Notes under the pieces: model-generated
Told to the model about the DNA's origin: nothing
The model's input: only the letters and a program-made list of their open reading frames with translations
Databases searched by the model: none
Part shown: in pieces, positions 1 through 6,147 of the stretch
Layout: each line of letters begins with the position of its first letter
How positions within the stretch are numbered: the stretch's first letter is position 1
Assembly (NCBI GenBank): GCA_029287305.1
Contig: JARFRJ010000038.1
Location: 1-15,798 of the forward strand
Direction: 5' to 3'
DNA: 15,798 nt
Origin: Hyphomonas sp.
Lineage (GTDB): Bacteria; Pseudomonadota; Alphaproteobacteria; Caulobacterales; Hyphomonadaceae
Position numbers and translations under genes: made by a program

Positions 1-610
1 CCCTCCCTCCACTTGCCTCGTCGCCCGCGTCATCTGTGTATAAGCCCCAGGACCTCACCCCTTGCCGCTCGCGCTCCAATTGCGGTAAAGTCAAATTTGA
101 ATAGCTTTGCGGAAAGCGGAATTTCATCGTCGCCGCTTGGATCATTTCAGCGGTTGTGCCCGGGTCATCCAGAGAGCGAAAGACACCCTCATCCACACCA
201 TCGGCTAAAATTTTGACAATAGAAACCCGTTCTTCCGCCATGAGATTATTGAGGAATTTTGGGCGCTCTTTACGTAAAATATCGGCCACTTCGAGGAGTT
301 TCGATTCAACATCCATTTTGCGATAGGTTTCTTGCAGACCATAGGTAAACACTTCATAGAGCCGTAAAGGCGCAGGCGCGTTCTTATGGGCAATTTTCTC
401 AATCTCGATAAAGGTCAGCCGATTATACGCCTCGGCAATGGCTTCAGCGATATCCAGTTTTGAGGCAAAGAAGCGATAGATATTACCCGCCGACATCTCG
501 CAATCCTTGGCTACTTCAGACATTGTCGTCTTGGAGTATCCATAATGTTTGAAGCGTTGCTGAGCGGCCTCGAGAATTTGCTCGCGTGTATCTGATTTAT
601 CGCTGATCAT
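1..610 (-). CDS. TetR/AcrR-family transcriptional regulator, 3' end beyond or at the left edge
   Basis: Reading leftward from the ATG at 610-608 gives at least 203 codons with no stop before the edge. Residues about 10-57 form the TetR DNA-binding domain: a first helix starting REQILEAAQQRF, then the helix-turn-helix TTMSEVAKDCEMSAGNIYRFF, followed by the usual K-x-D-I-x-E-A helix. The rest is a helical ligand-binding and dimerisation domain, which is not specific enough to name a ligand. Proteins of this family are normally repressors near 190-210 residues, so the stop should be close. The last visible 20 or so residues are hydrophilic and unlike a TetR C-terminus. Another frame there reads EARGEVLGLIHR and stops at 30-32, so a frameshift is possible (see findings). 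The gene is divergent from gpsA across 183 bases. TetR proteins often control themselves and a divergent neighbour, but gpsA as a target is only a guess. Confidence 0.85.
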   Translation of the reverse strand, partial: MISDKSDTREQILEAAQQRFKHYGYSKTTMSEVAKDCEMSAGNIYRFFASKLDIAEAIAEAYNRLTFIEIEKIAHKNAPAPLRLYEVFTYGLQETYRKMDVESKLLEVADILRKERPKFLNNLMAEERVSIVKILADGVDEGVFRSLDDPGTTAEMIQAATMKFRFPQSYSNLTLPQLERERQGVRSWGLYTDDAGDEASGGR

Positions 611-793
611 ACATCCATCCCTATCATACCATGCCTTTCAGATAGAAAGCCGCCCGCATGAAATATCGACCTGACATAGCGCTAATGCACCGCCATCATA
701 TCGCAAGAGTGCGGTTCAACAAACAGGCCTTGATTGCTTTCAAAGGCGTGATGATCCATAAATCATGCAAAAACTCAAGGGTTAACTTCGTTT
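611..793. promoter_or_regulatory. Divergent promoter region between the TetR gene and gpsA
   Basis: This 183-base spacer must hold promoters for both flanking genes. For the minus-strand TetR gene a good -10 like element, TATGAT, is seen (plus-strand positions 623-628), giving a very short leader; its -35 is poor. On the gpsA side TTGATT at 730-735 could be a -35, but no convincing -10 follows at standard spacing. An imperfect dyad lies just before gpsA: arms 746-752 and 762-768, with one G/A difference that still pairs as G-U in RNA. It could be an operator or a leader hairpin. A weak AAGGG lies about 12 bases before the gpsA start. Confidence 0.4.
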
Positions 794-1792
794 ATGACAG
801 ATTATAAAAAAATCATGGTGATGGGAGCCGGTTCATGGGGGACGGCCCTGGCGCTGAAGGCCCAACAAGCCGGGCATGACGTTGAAATGTGGACACGTCG
901 CGAAACGCTTGCTGAGGCCTTGACCAGCGGCGGCGGCAATCCGGAGTATCTACCGGGCATGGCTCTACCACCTATCCCGGCAACGACAGAGCTGGCGCGA
1001 CTGAAGACGGCTGACATTGTGTTCGCTGTTATACCAGTTCAGCATAGCCGGGCCTATTTCAAAAGGGCCGCCGCCTTTATCAAAGCGGGAACCCCTGTTT
1101 TGCTCTGCGCAAAGGGTATAGAACAAGGCAGCCTGAAGTGGATGACGCAAATTCTGGCTGAAACCATTCCGCACTCTATCCCTATTATCCTGTCTGGCCC
1201 AAGCTTTGCCAAAGATGTCGCGCAGAATTTACCAACGGCGATTACCTTGGCTTGCGAGGATGAACGCCTTGGCCATGACTTGGTCGCGGCGCTTGGTCAA
1301 CCGCGATTTCGCCCCTATTGGAGCCCGGATATGATCGGCGCGCAAATTGGTGGTGCGGTAAAGAATGTGCTTGCCATTGCCTGCGGGATCAGTGAAGGTT
1401 TGGGGCTTGGCAAATCGGCACATGCGGCCCTGCTGACCCGAGGGTTCGCTGAAATGCGCCGTCTTGCTAAACCGCTCGGCGCGCAAATGGAAACATTTTC
1501 AGGCCTGTCAGGATTTGGCGATCTGGTCCTCACCTGCTCCTCCCCGCAATCGCGAAATATGAGCTTTGGACTGGCTTTAGGACAAGGACAAAGCGCTGCG
1601 GATATTTTGACGTCCAGGGCGAGCGTAACCGAAGGGGTGACCACCACACCCGCTTTACTCTCCCTCGCGCGGAAATATGATCTGGATTTGCCCATTTGCG
1701 AGCGTGTCGGGCATATCCTGACAGGCGCACAAAGTGTGGATGAAACTATCCACAGCCTGCTGGCGCGTCCGTTCAAAGGTGAGTTTTTATAA
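794..1792 (+). CDS. gpsA: NAD(P)-dependent glycerol-3-phosphate dehydrogenase
   Basis: GpsA reduces dihydroxyacetone phosphate to sn-glycerol 3-phosphate in the cytosol, making the backbone for phospholipids. The 332-residue length is normal for the family. The N-terminus carries the dinucleotide-binding glycine motif GAGSWGTALA at residues 11-20. In the middle is the family signature SGPSFAKDVA. Next comes the substrate-domain helix with NVLAIACGISEGLGLGKSA, then LSGFGDLVLTC with SRN, and near the end TEGVTT, all typical. The ATG at 794 directly precedes the conserved first beta strand, and no better upstream start is seen. In many alphaproteobacteria gpsA sits beside tsaD and a YciI-like gene; here it stands alone, divergent from a TetR regulator and convergent with the HD-domain gene. 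No strong terminator is visible in the 62 bases after it. Confidence 0.96.
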   Translation: MTDYKKIMVMGAGSWGTALALKAQQAGHDVEMWTRRETLAEALTSGGGNPEYLPGMALPPIPATTELARLKTADIVFAVIPVQHSRAYFKRAAAFIKAGTPVLLCAKGIEQGSLKWMTQILAETIPHSIPIILSGPSFAKDVAQNLPTAITLACEDERLGHDLVAALGQPRFRPYWSPDMIGAQIGGAVKNVLAIACGISEGLGLGKSAHAALLTRGFAEMRRLAKPLGAQMETFSGLSGFGDLVLTCSSPQSRNMSFGLALGQGQSAADILTSRASVTEGVTTTPALLSLARKYDLDLPICERVGHILTGAQSVDETIHSLLARPFKGEFL

Positions 1793-1813
1793 TTGAGGTC
1801 AAGAAGCTGCGGG

Positions 1814-1839
1814 CCTTAGAGTGTATCCTTAGAATGTGT
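1814..1839. repeat. Short imperfect tandem repeat, two 13-bp units, between gpsA and the HD gene
   Basis: Two adjacent 13-base units start CCTTAGAGTGT (1814) and CCTTAGAATGT (1827), and differ at one of the first 11 bases. They lie in the convergent gap 1793-1854. Nothing else is visible in that gap, and no terminator hairpin with a T-run is evident. The function is unknown and replication slippage would explain the repeat. Confidence 0.5.
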
Positions 1840-1854
1840 CCCGCCCTCAAAGTC

Positions 1855-2481
1855 TCAGGCGGCGGTGTCTTCTTCTTTTAGATAGATGGATTTACGCGGC
1901 GCCGCAAAAACGCGGTGGACCATGGGCTCAAAAAACGCCAAAGCCTCGTTTTCATAGTTTGGATCAAAGGCCGCCTGATCATAGAGATGGCAAAATTCGG
2001 CGGTATAATCATACCATTCATGGCCTTTATACACATCACGCATATTCTGATCCAAGCCAAGATGATGGAAGAAATAATACCCCTGAAACAGGCCATGATT
2101 TGCGACCATCCAATGATTTTTCTCAGAGACAAAGGGCTTTAGAATAGCGGCGGCGACATCGGGATGGTTATAACTGCCCAGCGTATCGCCAATGTCATGC
2201 AAGAGCGCGCAGACGACATATTCCTCATCGCGTCCATCCCGATGTGCCCGGCTCGCAGTTTGCAGGGAATGGGTCAGACGATCGACCGGAAAGCCGCCAT
2301 AATCGCCATCTAGAAGCTTTAAATGTGACAGAACGCGCGCGGGAAGCTCACGATTAAACTCTGCCGCATGTGTGGCGATAATCGTCCAATCTTCTTTGGT
2401 GCCCTCTGTCATGGCATGAAATTTAGCTTGTGCGCCTACCTCACCGTCCATTTTACCGTCTGTCTCACCATCTGCAGCCAT
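1855..2481 (-). CDS. HD-domain metalloprotein, predicted phosphohydrolase / PhnZ-like family
   Basis: This is a 208-residue cytosolic protein. The start at 2481 is fixed by AGGAGA six bases upstream; the first 20 or so residues are polar and probably disordered. The core is an HD domain: H71 in THSLQTA, the HD pair H95-D96 in ALLHDIGD, H106 in NHPD, H129 in NHG, and D168 in YDQAAFDP. From memory this order matches the predicted HD phosphohydrolases of COG4341. It also resembles the di-iron oxygenases PhnZ and myo-inositol oxygenase; in particular the first His to HD pair gap is 24 residues, as in PhnZ. The activity could therefore be phosphohydrolase or oxygenase, and the substrate is unknown. 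No phosphonate genes are nearby to help. The gene is convergent with gpsA. The 58-residue membrane gene lies upstream on the same strand, 166 bases away, with a candidate terminator between them. Confidence 0.85.
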   Translation of the reverse strand: MAADGETDGKMDGEVGAQAKFHAMTEGTKEDWTIIATHAAEFNRELPARVLSHLKLLDGDYGGFPVDRLTHSLQTASRAHRDGRDEEYVVCALLHDIGDTLGSYNHPDVAAAILKPFVSEKNHWMVANHGLFQGYYFFHHLGLDQNMRDVYKGHEWYDYTAEFCHLYDQAAFDPNYENEALAFFEPMVHRVFAAPRKSIYLKEEDTAA

Positions 2482-2583
2482 GATCGTCTCCTCTATTCAT
2501 CTTTATCGAGCTTGTTTGTATAGGCCTGTCTATACCATAAACTATGCCTCTATTCATCTTAAAAGCAGGGGCTGTCACGCCTC

Positions 2584-2613
2584 AAAACTAAAGGGCGGCC
2601 TTTAAAGCCGTCC
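2584..2613 (-). terminator. Candidate rho-independent terminator after the 58-residue membrane gene
   Basis: On the minus strand the arms GGACGGC (2613-2607) and GCCGCCC (2599-2593) form a GC-rich stem with one A-C mismatch and a seven-base loop. They are followed at once by TTTAGTTTT (2592-2584). It lies 35 bases past the stop of the small membrane gene and would separate it from the HD gene downstream. Confidence 0.5.
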
Positions 2614-2647
2614 AGAACCAATATCCAAGAGATAAAACAAGAGGAGG

Positions 2648-2824
2648 CTATAGGCCTTTCAGGAGATTACCCGCCATTAGAACAGCCCAAGCCAAAAGCG
2701 CTGTATAATAGGCTTGATTGTCCATAAAGTCTGGAAAGTCCGGGACATAAACAGTCAAAAGGGAGACAACCCCCAAGACTAAAGCAACGATAAATGTACC
2801 TTGTGTGGGTGCGCTTAGTTTCAT
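2648..2824 (-). CDS. Small two-helix membrane protein, 58 residues, function unknown
   Basis: The start at 2824 (MKLSAPTQGTF) is chosen because AAGGAG lies five bases before it on the minus strand. The frame stays open further upstream to 2965, but that extension has no ribosome-binding site and looks non-coding. Two hydrophobic segments are visible: residues about 10-27 (FIVALVLGVVSLLTVYV) and about 39-53 (YYTALLAWAVLMAGN). A short loop with PDFPDFMDN joins them, and the protein ends NLLKGL. From memory, short proteins beginning MKL-S/T-AP and ending LLKGL occur in other alphaproteobacteria without a known role, so this is probably a real conserved gene. The AT-rich sequence upstream (about 2839-2855) could hold its promoter. 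It is divergent from hisF. Confidence 0.72.
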   Translation of the reverse strand: MKLSAPTQGTFIVALVLGVVSLLTVYVPDFPDFMDNQAYYTALLAWAVLMAGNLLKGL

Positions 2825-3121
2825 GATAACTCCTTGAAATTTTATTATTAATATTAGCCTTACTGATAAGTGACTTCGCTTCAACCCATTCGGCTGAAGA
2901 CATTTATGCCCTTGACTTCGCCTTATTATTTTGAGCAAAGCGCAAGCCGCATGAAAGATTAACAAACTTTTAGCAAGCTGCCAAACAAAAACTCAGCGCC
3001 CAAAGCCCCGGCCCTTACACTGCCGGGCTATTAATGATAAAGCGTCGGCGTCGACTTACTCAAAGCTGGTTTATGGCGCATCCCTACGCTTAGCCCCACA
3101 CAAGGACAGGATAGAAATACG
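2825..3121. promoter_or_regulatory. Divergent intergenic region between the 58-residue gene and hisF, with a hairpin
   Basis: These 297 bases hold no recognisable gene. The left end is AT-rich and should carry the promoter of the small membrane gene. At 3004-3029 there is a GC-rich hairpin: arms AGCCCCGGC and GCCGGGCT, one bulged C and a nine-base loop. On the plus strand no T-run follows; on the minus strand TTTTT comes only some 13 bases later, so it is a poor terminator either way. Before hisF, AGGACAGGA (about 3104-3112) serves as the ribosome-binding region. I see no histidine-rich leader peptide or other attenuator. Confidence 0.4.
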
Positions 3122-3898
3122 ATGCTGAAAACCCGCATTATTCCCTGTCTAGATGTTAAAAATGGCCGTACCGTCAAAGGTGTCAACTTTGTCAATCTGC
3201 GTGATGCAGGCGACCCGGTGGCGCTGGCGCGAGCCTATGATGCGCAAGGGGCGGATGAGCTGTGTTTTCTGGATATTACGGCCAGCGGTGAAGCGCGCGG
3301 CACCCTTCTCGACATTGTCAAAGCCACCGCCGAGCAATGCTTTATGCCACTTACCGTCGGGGGCGGTGTGCGCGGGGTAGAAGATGTGGTAACGCTTTTG
3401 CGCGCCGGGGCCGATAAGGTCGCGATCAATTCTGCGGCGGTGAAAAATCCGGACATTCTCGCTGAATGCGCCGCCCGTGTTGGCCGCCAATGCATGGTCG
3501 CCTCAATCGATGCGCGCCAGACGGAGGCTGGAAAATGGGAGGTATACACCCATGGGGGCAGCCGCCAGACTGGTGTGGACGCGCTCGACTTTGCAACCCG
3601 TGTGGAACAGGCAGGTGCGGGTGAAATTCTCCTGACCAGTATGGATCGGGACGGCACCAAATCTGGCTTTGATATCGCGCTCTTGAAAGCTGTCACAGAC
3701 CGGGTCAATATTCCTGTCATTGCCTCAGGCGGGGCTGGCTCGGCAGAGGACTTTATCCCGGCGATCAAACAGGGCGGGGCAAATGCGGTGCTCGCCGCAT
3801 CCATTTTCCATTTTGGCGAGGTGAGCCTGGCCGAGGCGCGCAGCGTGTTGGCAGCGGCAGGCCTGCCGGTACGACCGGACGATATTGATCCGGCATAA
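3122..3898 (+). CDS. hisF: Imidazole glycerol phosphate synthase, cyclase subunit
   Basis: HisF takes ammonia made by HisH and converts PRFAR to imidazole glycerol phosphate and AICAR, linking histidine and purine synthesis. The 258-residue protein is a full-length (beta-alpha)8 barrel. The catalytic aspartates fall exactly where expected: D11 in [10 protein letters not shown] and D130 in VASIDARQ. Phosphate-binding loops are visible as TVGGGVRG (about 78-85) and ASGGAGS, with the late strand AASIFHFGE. The ATG at 3122 has a purine-rich site nearby. hisE follows 89 bases later on the same strand, a common alphaproteobacterial pairing. The usual upstream partners hisH and hisA are absent here, so the glutaminase subunit must be encoded elsewhere. 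Confidence 0.97.
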   Translation: MLKTRIIPCLDVKNGRTVKGVNFVNLRDAGDPVALARAYDAQGADELCFLDITASGEARGTLLDIVKATAEQCFMPLTVGGGVRGVEDVVTLLRAGADKVAINSAAVKNPDILAECAARVGRQCMVASIDARQTEAGKWEVYTHGGSRQTGVDALDFATRVEQAGAGEILLTSMDRDGTKSGFDIALLKAVTDRVNIPVIASGGAGSAEDFIPAIKQGGANAVLAASIFHFGEVSLAEARSVLAAAGLPVRPDDIDPA

Positions 3899-3987
3899 GG
3901 GTGCAGATATACAGGCATATTTTCGACCCAGATTTTCACCCAAAATACCTATAGACGCGCCCTTAGCGCAGACAGGACATTCAGGCC

Positions 3988-4359
3988 ATGGCAGAAGATA
4001 GAATTCCTAAAAAACCCCTAGGGGATGCGGCAAAACTGACCAAAATTCTGCACGCGCTGAGCGCGGTCATTGATGAACGCGCAGAGGGCAGCTCCAGAAC
4101 CTCCTACACCGCCAAACTGCTTGAGAAAGGCCGGGTACAGGTCGCTAAAAAGCTGATTGAGGAAGGCGGCGAGCTTGGCCTCGCCCTTGTCGCTCAGGAA
4201 AAAGAAGACATCGCCAATGTGGCAGCAGACCTGCTCTATCATTTCCTGGTTGGTTTGCGCTCGCGCGGTATAAGCCTCAATCAGGTCGCCGAGGCGCTTA
4301 TCGCCCGAGAAGGGATTTCAGGGCTGGCGCGTGACAGAGGCGAGAAGAAGGGGAAGTAA
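3988..4359 (+). CDS. hisE: Phosphoribosyl-ATP pyrophosphatase, with an unusual metal-site substitution
   Basis: HisE hydrolyses phosphoribosyl-ATP to phosphoribosyl-AMP and pyrophosphate, the second step of histidine synthesis. The 123 residues show the family pattern: SYTAKLLEKG (39-48), the EExxE metal motif at E58-E59-x-x-E62, and ADLLYHFLVGL (80-90), then a REGISGL tail typical of alphaproteobacterial HisE. The second metal motif of this all-alpha MazG/HisE fold is normally ExxD, as in NEASD or NEAAD. Here it reads NVAAD, with valine 78 (GTG) where glutamate (GAG) is expected and D81 kept. A single A-to-T change would explain it. Activity may be reduced, another residue may compensate, or the base may be a sequencing error. 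The gene is probably co-transcribed with hisF. Confidence 0.92.
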   Translation: MAEDRIPKKPLGDAAKLTKILHALSAVIDERAEGSSRTSYTAKLLEKGRVQVAKKLIEEGGELGLALVAQEKEDIANVAADLLYHFLVGLRSRGISLNQVAEALIAREGISGLARDRGEKKGK

Positions 4360-4361
4360 AG

Positions 4362-4382
4362 AAAGTTTCCACCGGACTTTTT
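4362..4382 (+). terminator. Weak candidate terminator after hisE
   Basis: AAAGT and CC (4362-4370, with a TT bulge) can pair with GGACTTT (4374-4380) around an ACC loop, and the T-run continues to 4382. The stem is short and AT-rich, so this is a weak call. It lies just after the hisE stop and before the 29-bp repeat. Confidence 0.3.
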
Positions 4383-4391
4383 AAGTAAAAT

Positions 4392-4420
4392 CAGTCTCAA
4401 ACCGGCTTCGACTTATGCGC
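4392..4420. repeat. 29-bp direct repeat, copy A (detached copy of the GFA gene 3' end)
   Basis: This is identical base for base to 5683-5711, in the same orientation. The second copy contains the last eight codons' worth of sequence (through the stop) of the GFA-family gene, plus about five bases beyond. Copy A lies downstream of hisE in non-coding sequence, so it looks like a duplicated gene end. The two copies bracket the Sel1 gene and its flanks. A CCGG sits near its centre with short, imperfect dyad arms AGTC and GACT around it. Confidence 0.9.
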
Positions 4421-4601
4421 TTAGCAAGATGAGTTATCGGATAGAATCCAAAAATGATCAGGCCTGATTTGGAGACAGACGCACACGTCCCCAATAAACA
4501 CCATGTCAGATAGTATCTGAAAAGGTTTTAGCCAAGTCCATCTTTGTTCTCTGCCTTATCCGACAGCGCCTTCACGCCTAATGGGATGCAGTGCGTTGAT
4601 G
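4421..4601. other. Non-coding stretch inside the repeat-flanked segment, with two small palindromes
   Basis: No gene is recognisable here. Two dyads are visible: a perfect 12-base palindrome ATCAGGCCTGAT at 4457-4468, and a 7+1+7 inverted repeat TCAGATA-G-TATCTGA at 4506-4520. The second is followed on the plus strand by AAAAGGTTTT and lies about 80 bases past the Sel1 gene stop. Either could be a protein-binding site or a weak terminator; neither is a clear one. Confidence 0.35.
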
Positions 4602-5621
4602 TCAATCATATCCTGACCAGCGGATGCGCCGCAATTCATGCCGCGCGTCACGATCACCCTGTTCAGCGGCCAATTTAAGCCACTTGATGGTAGCCGTCCT
4701 ATCTTTGGCGACGCCCCTACCATCACGATACATAAGGGCTAAATTAAATTGTGCCCATGCAGACCCTTGTTCCGCAGCAAGTGTATACCATTTAACCGCA
4801 GCCCCATAATCTTGCGCCACGCCCTCACCATCATTATACTTTTTGGCTAAATTATACTGCGCAAAGCGATCTCCCTGATTGGCAGATAATGTGAGCCACT
4901 TAATCGCAACCGCATAATCCTGCTCTACTCCATCGCCATAATGATAACGCATCGCTAGATTATATTGCGCTTTGGGGTGTCCCTGCTCGGCAGAAAGTCT
5001 GTACCATTTGGCCGCAACCGCATAATCCTGCGCTACGCTTCTACCTTCACCATACATCACACCTAAATTATATTGCGCCTTTGCATATCCTTGCTCGGCA
5101 GAAAGTCTGTACCATTTGAACGCAGCCGCATAATCCTGCGTTACGCCCAAACCTTTATAATACATAAAGCCTAAATGATTTTGCGCTTCAGCATATCCTT
5201 GCTCGGCAGAAAGTCTGAACCATTTGGCCGCAACCGCATAATCCTGCGCCACGCCTGTACCTTCGTCATACTTCACACCTAATTCATATTGTGCCTTTGC
5301 ATATCCTTGCTCGGCAGAAAGTCTGTACCATTTGGCCGCAACCGCATAATCCTGCGCCACGCCTGTACCGTCGTCATACATCACACCTAATTCATATTGT
5401 GCCTCAGCATTACCATTTTCAGCCGAGGCTTTCAGGGATTGGGTGCCAACCGTCTCTGGCGTCTCTGCCGTGTCTGCTGTGTCTGCTATAGATGCAGGGG
5501 CCGCATCAGAACTGTCTTCAGCAGTTTCCAAATCCGGGTCTATGATCGCCTCTTGCGCGAAAGCCGGAACGGCAAATATAGAAAACACATACAAAGTCAG
5601 TACATACACAAATTTTTTCAT
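4602..5621 (-). CDS. Secreted Sel1-repeat protein, seven repeats
   Basis: A 339-residue protein with a clear signal peptide: KK, then a hydrophobic stretch to about residue 20 and AFA before QE, so cleavage after about residue 22 and export to the periplasm. An acidic, Ala/Thr/Asp-rich linker (24-60, with ADTADTAETPET) precedes seven Sel1-like repeats of 36 residues (about 64-315). Each has the pattern A-x-AQY-x-LG-x-x-Y-x-x-G-x-GV-x-QDY-x-x-A-x-KW-x-x-L-x-AEQG. Such repeats form a TPR-like helical solenoid that binds other proteins; the partner is unknown. The start at 5621 has GAGGATA before it. The gene lies between two 29-bp direct repeats, appears more A+T-rich than its neighbours by eye, and separates the GFA gene from hisE. 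It may be an inserted gene. Confidence 0.92.
   Translation of the reverse strand: MKKFVYVLTLYVFSIFAVPAFAQEAIIDPDLETAEDSSDAAPASIADTADTAETPETVGTQSLKASAENGNAEAQYELGVMYDDGTGVAQDYAVAAKWYRLSAEQGYAKAQYELGVKYDEGTGVAQDYAVAAKWFRLSAEQGYAEAQNHLGFMYYKGLGVTQDYAAAFKWYRLSAEQGYAKAQYNLGVMYGEGRSVAQDYAVAAKWYRLSAEQGHPKAQYNLAMRYHYGDGVEQDYAVAIKWLTLSANQGDRFAQYNLAKKYNDGEGVAQDYGAAVKWYTLAAEQGSAWAQFNLALMYRDGRGVAKDRTATIKWLKLAAEQGDRDARHELRRIRWSGYD
4677..5432 (-). repeat. 108-bp tandem DNA repeats encoding the Sel1 units
   Basis: The seven 36-residue units are also visible as 108-base repeats in the DNA. Four units in the gene's first half are nearly identical: the block starting TGCTCGGCAGAAAGTCTG recurs at about 4984, 5092, 5200 and 5308, exactly 108 apart, with only a few differences over the next 40 bases. 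The units nearer the 3' end (below about 4960) have drifted much more. This fits recent expansion of the N-terminal units by slippage or recombination. Confidence 0.85.
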
Positions 5622-5682
5622 CGTATCCTCACTATAAATCTTATTTACTCACAGTTACTTAAACGTATCATACAGGTTCCGC

Positions 5683-5711
5683 CAGTCTCAAACCGGCTTC
5701 GACTTATGCGC
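5683..5711. repeat. 29-bp direct repeat, copy B (true 3' end of the GFA gene)
   Basis: Exact match of 4392-4420, same orientation, 1,291 bases away. On the minus strand it encodes the final residues AHKSKPV and the TGA stop of the GFA-family protein, and extends five bases past the stop. Matching ends abruptly on both sides, since neither flank continues the identity. Confidence 0.9.
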
Positions 5712-6086
5712 GAGGCGGGCCGCATTGGCTTCCCAATTCTGCCCGTCAAAGGGGTCGACCGTGACATCAAGCTGATCCCAATCATCCAGACAACGCCAAG
5801 TGACGGCGACCCCATCCGGGTTTGAGCGCGGAATATAATAGCTTTTCACCCCGCATGTGGCGCAAAAGAAATGCTTGGCCGTGCCTTTATTGAAAGTGTA
5901 CAAGGTGAGCGCGCCCTCGCCCTGAAGCAAGCGAAAATGCCGGGCGGGAACGATAATATGAATATTGCCCGATTTGGCACAGATGGAGCAATTACACTCT
6001 TCGGCTTCCATCGCCTCTGGCAAGTCCACTTCAAAACGTACTTTCTGGCAATGGCAACCGCCTTTATGGGTGTGTAAATCGCGCAT
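5688..6086 (-). CDS. GFA-family zinc-cysteine protein (glutathione-dependent formaldehyde-activating enzyme-like)
   Basis: A 132-residue protein with the GFA/CENP-V fold pattern. Seven zinc-ligand cysteines are visible: C11 and C13 (GGCHC), C31, C33 and C36 (CNCSIC), and C75 and C78 (CATCG). The family is named after an enzyme thought to join formaldehyde to glutathione, but most members have no proven activity, so only the fold is claimed. The ATG at 6086 starts just before the conserved GGCHC; the ribosome-binding site is weak. The gene follows mutB by 61 bases on the same strand and may be read with mutAB. Its last codons form copy B of the 29-bp direct repeat, so the reading frame is intact despite the rearrangement next to it. 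Confidence 0.88.
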   Translation of the reverse strand: MRDLHTHKGGCHCQKVRFEVDLPEAMEAEECNCSICAKSGNIHIIVPARHFRLLQGEGALTLYTFNKGTAKHFFCATCGVKSYYIPRSNPDGVAVTWRCLDDWDQLDVTVDPFDGQNWEANAARLAHKSKPV

Positions 6087-6147
6087 GGGTCAGTCGGTCT
6101 CTTTCATGATGAATAAATGGTGTGTTTCATAAGAGAGGCTCCAAAAC

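Noticed and set aside
1315..1776. Open frame antisense to gpsA (153 codons)
   Set aside because: It lies wholly inside gpsA on the other strand and has low-complexity, Arg/Ser-rich composition and no family features.
3235..3939. Long open frame antisense to hisF
   Set aside because: It is the shadow of a well-supported gene. The translation is rich in Ser, Ala and Pro without domain motifs and has no ribosome-binding site.
4677..5432. Regularly spaced repeats that could suggest a CRISPR array
   Set aside because: The period is 108 bases, a multiple of three, with conserved sequence throughout the unit and no unique spacers. It encodes Sel1 repeats in frame.
4392..5711. Integron gene cassette
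   Set aside because: The flanking 29-bp repeats do not show the paired R and L core boxes or long hairpin of an attC site, and no integrase is present.
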